DNA of 7,631 bases, taken from NCBI GenBank assembly GCA_902803745.1, contig CADCRB010000185.1:1-7631 (forward strand), given 5' to 3'. The notes beneath the pieces were generated by a model that was not told where the DNA came from, searched no databases, and saw only the letters and a program-made list of their open reading frames with translations. This document shows positions 5,401 through 7,631 of the stretch, piece by piece (position 1 is the stretch's first letter; each line of letters opens with the position of its first letter). A program made the position numbers and the translations under genes. This stretch comes from an uncultured Lachnospiraceae bacterium (GTDB lineage Bacteria; Bacillota; Clostridia; Lachnospirales; Lachnospiraceae).

Positions 5401-7631
5401 GACATGAAACCGCCTGAAGAGTTAGAGAAGGAATATCCAAACCTTGAGTATAAGGAAGGGGGAGTACCCAGCCTTAAGCAGGAATCAATAAACGAATATC
5501 TGACATCATTATCACAGACGAAGGGCGTCACGGTCCTTAAAGAGATGGATAATAATGAAGAAAAGCTGAACATGGCCCAGATGTCTTATATTCCTGTCAA
5601 AAATCTTGCCGTGGAGAAAAAGCCGCTTGATGATGTCGTGGATGATGCTGCTATCTGGGAGCAGGAGGAATTACTGAAGGAGCAGGAAGCAAAGAAAAAA
5701 GCGGACGAAGAAGCAAGGAAAAAAGCCGAGGAAGAAGCAAAGAAAAAAGCCGAGGAAGAAGCAAAGAAGAAGGAAACTGAAAAGAAGGAGAATGAACAGT
5801 TTGACATCTCCGTAAATGATATCTTCAGGGATATATTTAAGGGGCGCGGAAGCTTCCCCGATATCTTAAAAAAGCTTAATTATGATTTCAAATCCGAAAA
5901 GAATGAAGAGGTAAGCTATAACAGGATACATGCTGCGGCGGATAGAGTCAGGGCGCTCATTGCCAGAGCGGGAGAAGAAAAAAATGCACCCCGTATCGAA
6001 GAGCTTATGGAGGCGATGACTATTCTTTCGGAATCGGCGAATGCTTATTATGATCTTCACAGAGGCCACCAGTATACTTCCAGAGGCCAGAAACGAAGAG
6101 AGGGCTGTGACAGCATAAGACAGCTTGTCAATGAGTTTTATGACAGGCTTGACATTAAGACCGGAGGGAAAGGCTTCGGCAATGTGACGGATGCAGCTTT
6201 TCCGGAGGAAACTACCTCAAAGGAGAAAAAGAAAGCCGGTGAGAAGCTGAAAGAGCTCTATGAGCATTATGAGAAATGGAAAAAGCATTTTGCTGCGCGT
6301 GAGGGCTGTGACAGGATCACGGTACGGGATAAGGCTAAGCTTTTTGCATCATATGAACGCTACATAGAGATTTACAAGGCAAGCCATCCTGTCAGGACAC
6401 GATCGAAGGAGATGGACGAGATCATAAGGACAGCTGCTTACTATAAGCTTCAGAACGCAGTCATTTCGAGGTATGAAGACCATAGGACAGGCTTTAACGA
6501 TCCGCTCGCAAAGATCGCCCATTTTCATGCCGATGCCATGGACAGCAGGCAAAAGCAGGAGCGGGAACTGAAAAAGGATACGGATAAGGGATTGTCCACA
6601 GCACAGCTTAAGGCAATCGACGCTATAGATCAGTGGTTTGTCAGAAACTACAATAATGCGGGAGTAGCCGGCTGGGCAGTAGGTGCGAGAAATCATCACG
6701 GAGAGGCTGTAACGGCGCTTCTTAACAAGACTAAGAGAGAAAGACTCTTTATCTATTATCTGATAGAGACCAGGCAGCGTAAGAACCCGGATATCATGGA
6801 TGTTTATCAATCCCAGACACAGGATTATATTCCTGATCTGGATAAGCTTAAGTCCGAGATGCTGCATACCAGGTTTAAGGTTATTTCCCATCTCAGCGGA
6901 CAGTATGTGGCTATGAATAAGCTGTCCGAGGCGACACAGATAAACAGGGAATACAAGGATCTGATCGTGGACTGTACAGAGCCTGTGAGCATTGAGGAGA
7001 ACGGGAAGGCCGAGAAGCTTCAGGAGCTTAAAAAGGACAAGGTTGCTTACCGGACATATGCGCTCGGTGAGGTTTTCCGCAGTACCAAAACATACAGGGA
7101 TAAGGCTGCCGAATATCTGAAGAAGGGTAAGAAGGATGCGAAGACTGAGGCAGAGCTTAATGTGCTAAAAGACAAAGCGGCCTCGGATTTGAAGGAGCTT
7201 ATTGCTGCGGACACTGCGGTGGGCGAGGCGGAAGGCTATGGAGAGATCAATGAGAAAGACCTGAAACTGAAACCGGGTGTCACTAACCGGCCGGATACCA
7301 ATCCCACTGAGATTTCGCAGAATATAGATTATTACACTAAGTACGGATCAATGGCTGCGGAAAAGACAGGCACTGTCTTGAAAGGAGTATCAAAGGGGAT
7401 GCAGCTTATCCCGGGTGCCGGGGGCGGAGGATGGAAGCTGAAGGACAGCTCCCTTGCAGCTACCGAATTTTTCGCAGGAACCGTTACTACGTCCGGGATA
7501 AATGCCGTGGGCAGCCTTCTGTCGGCAATATACGGAATATATAATCTGTCGAAGGGAGCCTCGGGATTACATGCCGGAGATATCGGAGCGAATATAATCA
7601 AGATAGCAAACTCCGTGACCAGTACCACTAC
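2455..7631 (+). CDS. Giant multidomain protein: lipase-like hydrolase plus papain/C39-like cysteine peptidase (3' truncated by window)
   Basis: The frame from ATG 2455 stays open to the window edge: 1725 complete codons, C-terminus missing. AGGTGG (2443-2448) precedes the start by 6 bases. The N-terminus (MCEEQKNLRKVL) is hydrophilic with no signal peptide or early membrane helix. Order of parts: helical N-terminal region (about 1-210); alpha/beta-hydrolase-like region (about 212-478) with G271-H-S273-R-G, Asp309 in QYDPVAG and His381 in AGGHGAN; charged coiled coil (480-640); Glu/Lys-rich helix (647-759); papain/C39-like peptidase region (770-973) with Cys786, His938 and Asp954; Lys/Glu repeat (1076-1107); long helical region (1110-1640) with the motif YYDLHRGHQYTSRG near 1198-1211; Gly-rich hydrophobic segment (1643-1725). 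I recognise no named family for the whole protein. The pairing of two putative hydrolases, stiff linkers and a hydrophobic segment suggests a toxin or effector. It may leave the cell by a signal-less route (type VII, contractile injection or lysis) or act internally. Function is inference; the reading frame is certain. Confidence 0.85.
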   Translation, partial: MCEEQKNLRKVLTPIQVTEQQQARVNNDLYTIRRMDETQYHLETAKISENTLHNIPRVNVRNAIINNLGRDRYAAFDELMIKKEGEAENQDIALHHSLGSKLSLEGEDVLEFNMAGSGFMNYQLPHKEMKGYGTTGDYHDKKTVSWYNKNRFLTWTGLVKTKSQIEDYNALYSGHNQKIEETYGQRIESLKGQKMNHIRKKESVNDKNAKKTRFYMRGPNAVNTGKYSEDKLEEYILELGKETLKNKLDLWDFLDDEELAKEKPVNIIIQGHSRGAVASGLGAMRLKRWVYDNYPRLLNKVKFQLIQYDPVAGGYENFGFNSKIDHAPENEKDATKDKRYMSLGDEADTTVVYSMHTQYPALFTPQYVKNAKRIILTAGGHGANLDKTDETQDKATRVTYLAEKNGKVEAFRSTGLGELDEGIYIADDQNNLIKIRNMEEYDALAKTLLAGVSLQDSRHETVRKAVESWFLKDNKQVSNIEKKKSDMEKAKEEAKEKFRKELGSLTTPASLRKIQEEKERLEKMPQDSPANSQKYLKKKEKYLKAKKSGLINYINSLYKQKGSYINKTRRDYLQELIKLSYHLEKDTGGFHSESRRAKIAESKERLKKFIGADDLDKFLPPYLKRELYFGSEEKVREFFGMPAAAHIEEKVVEKKAEEKPIEKVEEKKAEEKPVEIVEEKAEEKKIEEEKPIENVEEKAEEKVDEEKAEEKKVEEEQAEKAEEKVEEEKAEVKQAEIAEEKVEEKKAEEKKAEEKKVKELPFTYHDVKTDIPGMDQAYEEQQPNNCFACTGTALLNHFIARKKGEETVKRRYTQKDLRNFRPEIRKFDATNQAGIEEQAYYSAIKEINRYAGEGKTATGAIFEMGDFILDKLSENKIENVMLNRFMLNVPDFAKENIEKKSADVRLGNYKAAFANKIAEIIREGGVAGVMISGGTDPHFVTVTGIKGDELTVCDSVYYSGPVTRKLDYFVKSNRQLEISWLSDMKPPEELEKEYPNLEYKEGGVPSLKQESINEYLTSLSQTKGVTVLKEMDNNEEKLNMAQMSYIPVKNLAVEKKPLDDVVDDAAIWEQEELLKEQEAKKKADEEARKKAEEEAKKKAEEEAKKKETEKKENEQFDISVNDIFRDIFKGRGSFPDILKKLNYDFKSEKNEEVSYNRIHAAADRVRALIARAGEEKNAPRIEELMEAMTILSESANAYYDLHRGHQYTSRGQKRREGCDSIRQLVNEFYDRLDIKTGGKGFGNVTDAAFPEETTSKEKKKAGEKLKELYEHYEKWKKHFAAREGCDRITVRDKAKLFASYERYIEIYKASHPVRTRSKEMDEIIRTAAYYKLQNAVISRYEDHRTGFNDPLAKIAHFHADAMDSRQKQERELKKDTDKGLSTAQLKAIDAIDQWFVRNYNNAGVAGWAVGARNHHGEAVTALLNKTKRERLFIYYLIETRQRKNPDIMDVYQSQTQDYIPDLDKLKSEMLHTRFKVISHLSGQYVAMNKLSEATQINREYKDLIVDCTEPVSIEENGKAEKLQELKKDKVAYRTYALGEVFRSTKTYRDKAAEYLKKGKKDAKTEAELNVLKDKAASDLKELIAADTAVGEAEGYGEINEKDLKLKPGVTNRPDTNPTEISQNIDYYTKYGSMAAEKTGTVLKGVSKGMQLIPGAGGGGWKLKDSSLAATEFFAGTVTTSGINAVGSLLSAIYGIYNLSKGASGLHAGDIGANIIKIANSVTSTT
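3088..3888 (+). other. Alpha/beta-hydrolase (lipase-like) region of the giant protein
   Basis: Residues about 212-478. Strand VNIIIQ runs into GHSRGA (271-276), the classic G-x-S-x-G nucleophile elbow, followed by a small-residue helix (VASGLGAMRL). The next predicted strand, KFQLIQYDPVAGG, ends in Asp309, the expected place of the catalytic acid. A later strand, KRIILTAGGHGAN, ends in His381, a good candidate for the catalytic base; His459 in DSRHETV is an alternative. The order resembles the DUF2235-type hydrolases that include type VI phospholipase effectors, where the motif is G-x-S-R-G-A and Asp lies in a D-x-V/P-V segment, but I cannot confirm family membership. Predicted activity is ester or phospholipid hydrolysis. 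Confidence 0.6.
4393..4731 (+). repeat. Glu/Lys-rich low-complexity linker (probable single alpha-helix)
   Basis: Residues 647-759 are almost only Glu, Lys, Ala and Val/Ile, with units such as EEKKA, AEEKP and VEEK repeated irregularly. One 24-base stretch occurs identically at 4411-4434 and 4450-4473, a 39-base period, which points to growth by local duplication. Prolines occur in the first part (last at residue 691); residues 692-759 are proline-free and end in EEKKAEEKKAEEKK, where Glu and Lys fall i to i+4 as in stable single helices. Sixty-eight such residues would span about 10 nm. It separates the lipase-like from the peptidase-like region. The coding strand here is nearly all purine. 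Confidence 0.8.
4762..5373 (+). other. Papain/C39-like cysteine peptidase region of the giant protein
   Basis: Residues about 770-973. EEQQPNNCFACTGTALLNHF (779-798) has Gln residues 4-5 positions before Cys786 at the start of a helix, as in papain-like folds where Gln forms the oxyanion hole. About 150 residues later GVMISGGTDPHFVTVTGI (928-945) places His938 at the start of a strand, and GDELTVCDSVYY (947-958) gives Asp954 after a hairpin, which is the usual His-strand-hairpin-Asp/Asn layout of papain, C39 and C70 peptidases. The Cys-to-His distance is close to that of papain and longer than in C39 domains. It could cleave a partner, a host protein or the giant protein itself; transglutaminase-like or deamidase chemistry with the same triad is an alternative. 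Confidence 0.65.
5680..5775 (+). repeat. Four tandem 24-base units encoding an AKKKAEEE-type repeat
   Basis: Units lie at 5680-5703, 5704-5727, 5728-5751 and 5752-5775. Each encodes eight residues close to EEEAKKKA; the second and third copies differ by two bases and the fourth drifts at its 3' end. The array forms a second charged helical linker (residues about 1076-1107) just downstream of the peptidase region. In-frame units of 24 bases can expand or contract by slippage without breaking the reading frame, so copy number may vary between strains. Confidence 0.85.
7381..7631 (+). other. Gly-rich hydrophobic segment near the visible end of the giant protein
   Basis: Residues 1643-1725. After about 1600 charged residues the composition changes abruptly to Gly, Ala, Ser and aliphatic residues: a Gly run at IPGAGGGGW (1652-1660), then FFAGTVTTSGINAVGSLLSA and IYGIYNLSKGASGLHAG. 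The stretch 1680-1699 could be a membrane-spanning or glycine-zipper helix. Such segments occur in the translocation or pore part of large toxins and also in tape-measure-like proteins. The continuation is outside the window, so topology cannot be judged. Confidence 0.5.

Overview
The window reads as low-to-mid GC Firmicute DNA, most likely a Lachnospiraceae-type Clostridium. The basis is strong purine-rich Shine-Dalgarno sites, frequent AGA/AGG and ATA codons, a CmpB-type membrane protein common in Clostridia, and a very large cytosolic-looking multidomain protein of the sort seen in gut and rumen Clostridia. The taxonomic call is inference from style; no marker gene is present. All genes seen are on the + strand.

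Layout. (1) Bases 1-84 are a leader with two mutually exclusive hairpins and a ribosome binding site. (2) Bases 85-999 encode a five-helix membrane protein of the CmpB/putative ABC-transporter type IV family with a long charged coiled-coil tail. (3) Bases 1011-1368 form a compact unit: a promoter, a perfect 15-bp palindrome between promoter and ribosome binding site, a 57-residue peptide with a textbook double-glycine leader and an 11-residue core, and a strong intrinsic terminator. (4) A near-consensus promoter (1444-1472) starts a second unit: a tandem GNAT-like acetyltransferase (1501-2430) followed 24 bases later by (5) one giant open reading frame that begins at 2455 and is still open at the right edge, with at least 1725 residues visible.

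The giant protein is the main item. I translated it by hand from 2455 to 7631 and found no stop. It contains, in order: a hydrophilic N-terminus with no signal peptide; an alpha/beta-hydrolase (lipase-like) region with a GHSRG nucleophile elbow; coiled coil; a Glu/Lys-rich probable rigid helix; a papain/C39-like cysteine peptidase region with Cys, His and Asp in the expected order; a second Lys/Glu repeat encoded by four 24-base units; a long helical region; and, just before the window ends, a Gly-rich hydrophobic segment. Two different putative hydrolytic centres separated by a stiff linker, plus a possible membrane-active segment, suggest a toxin or effector-like protein, with the co-transcribed acetyltransferase as a possible modifier or partner. 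That function is inference; the domain order and motifs are read directly.

No tRNA, rRNA, CRISPR array, insertion sequence or integrase was seen.
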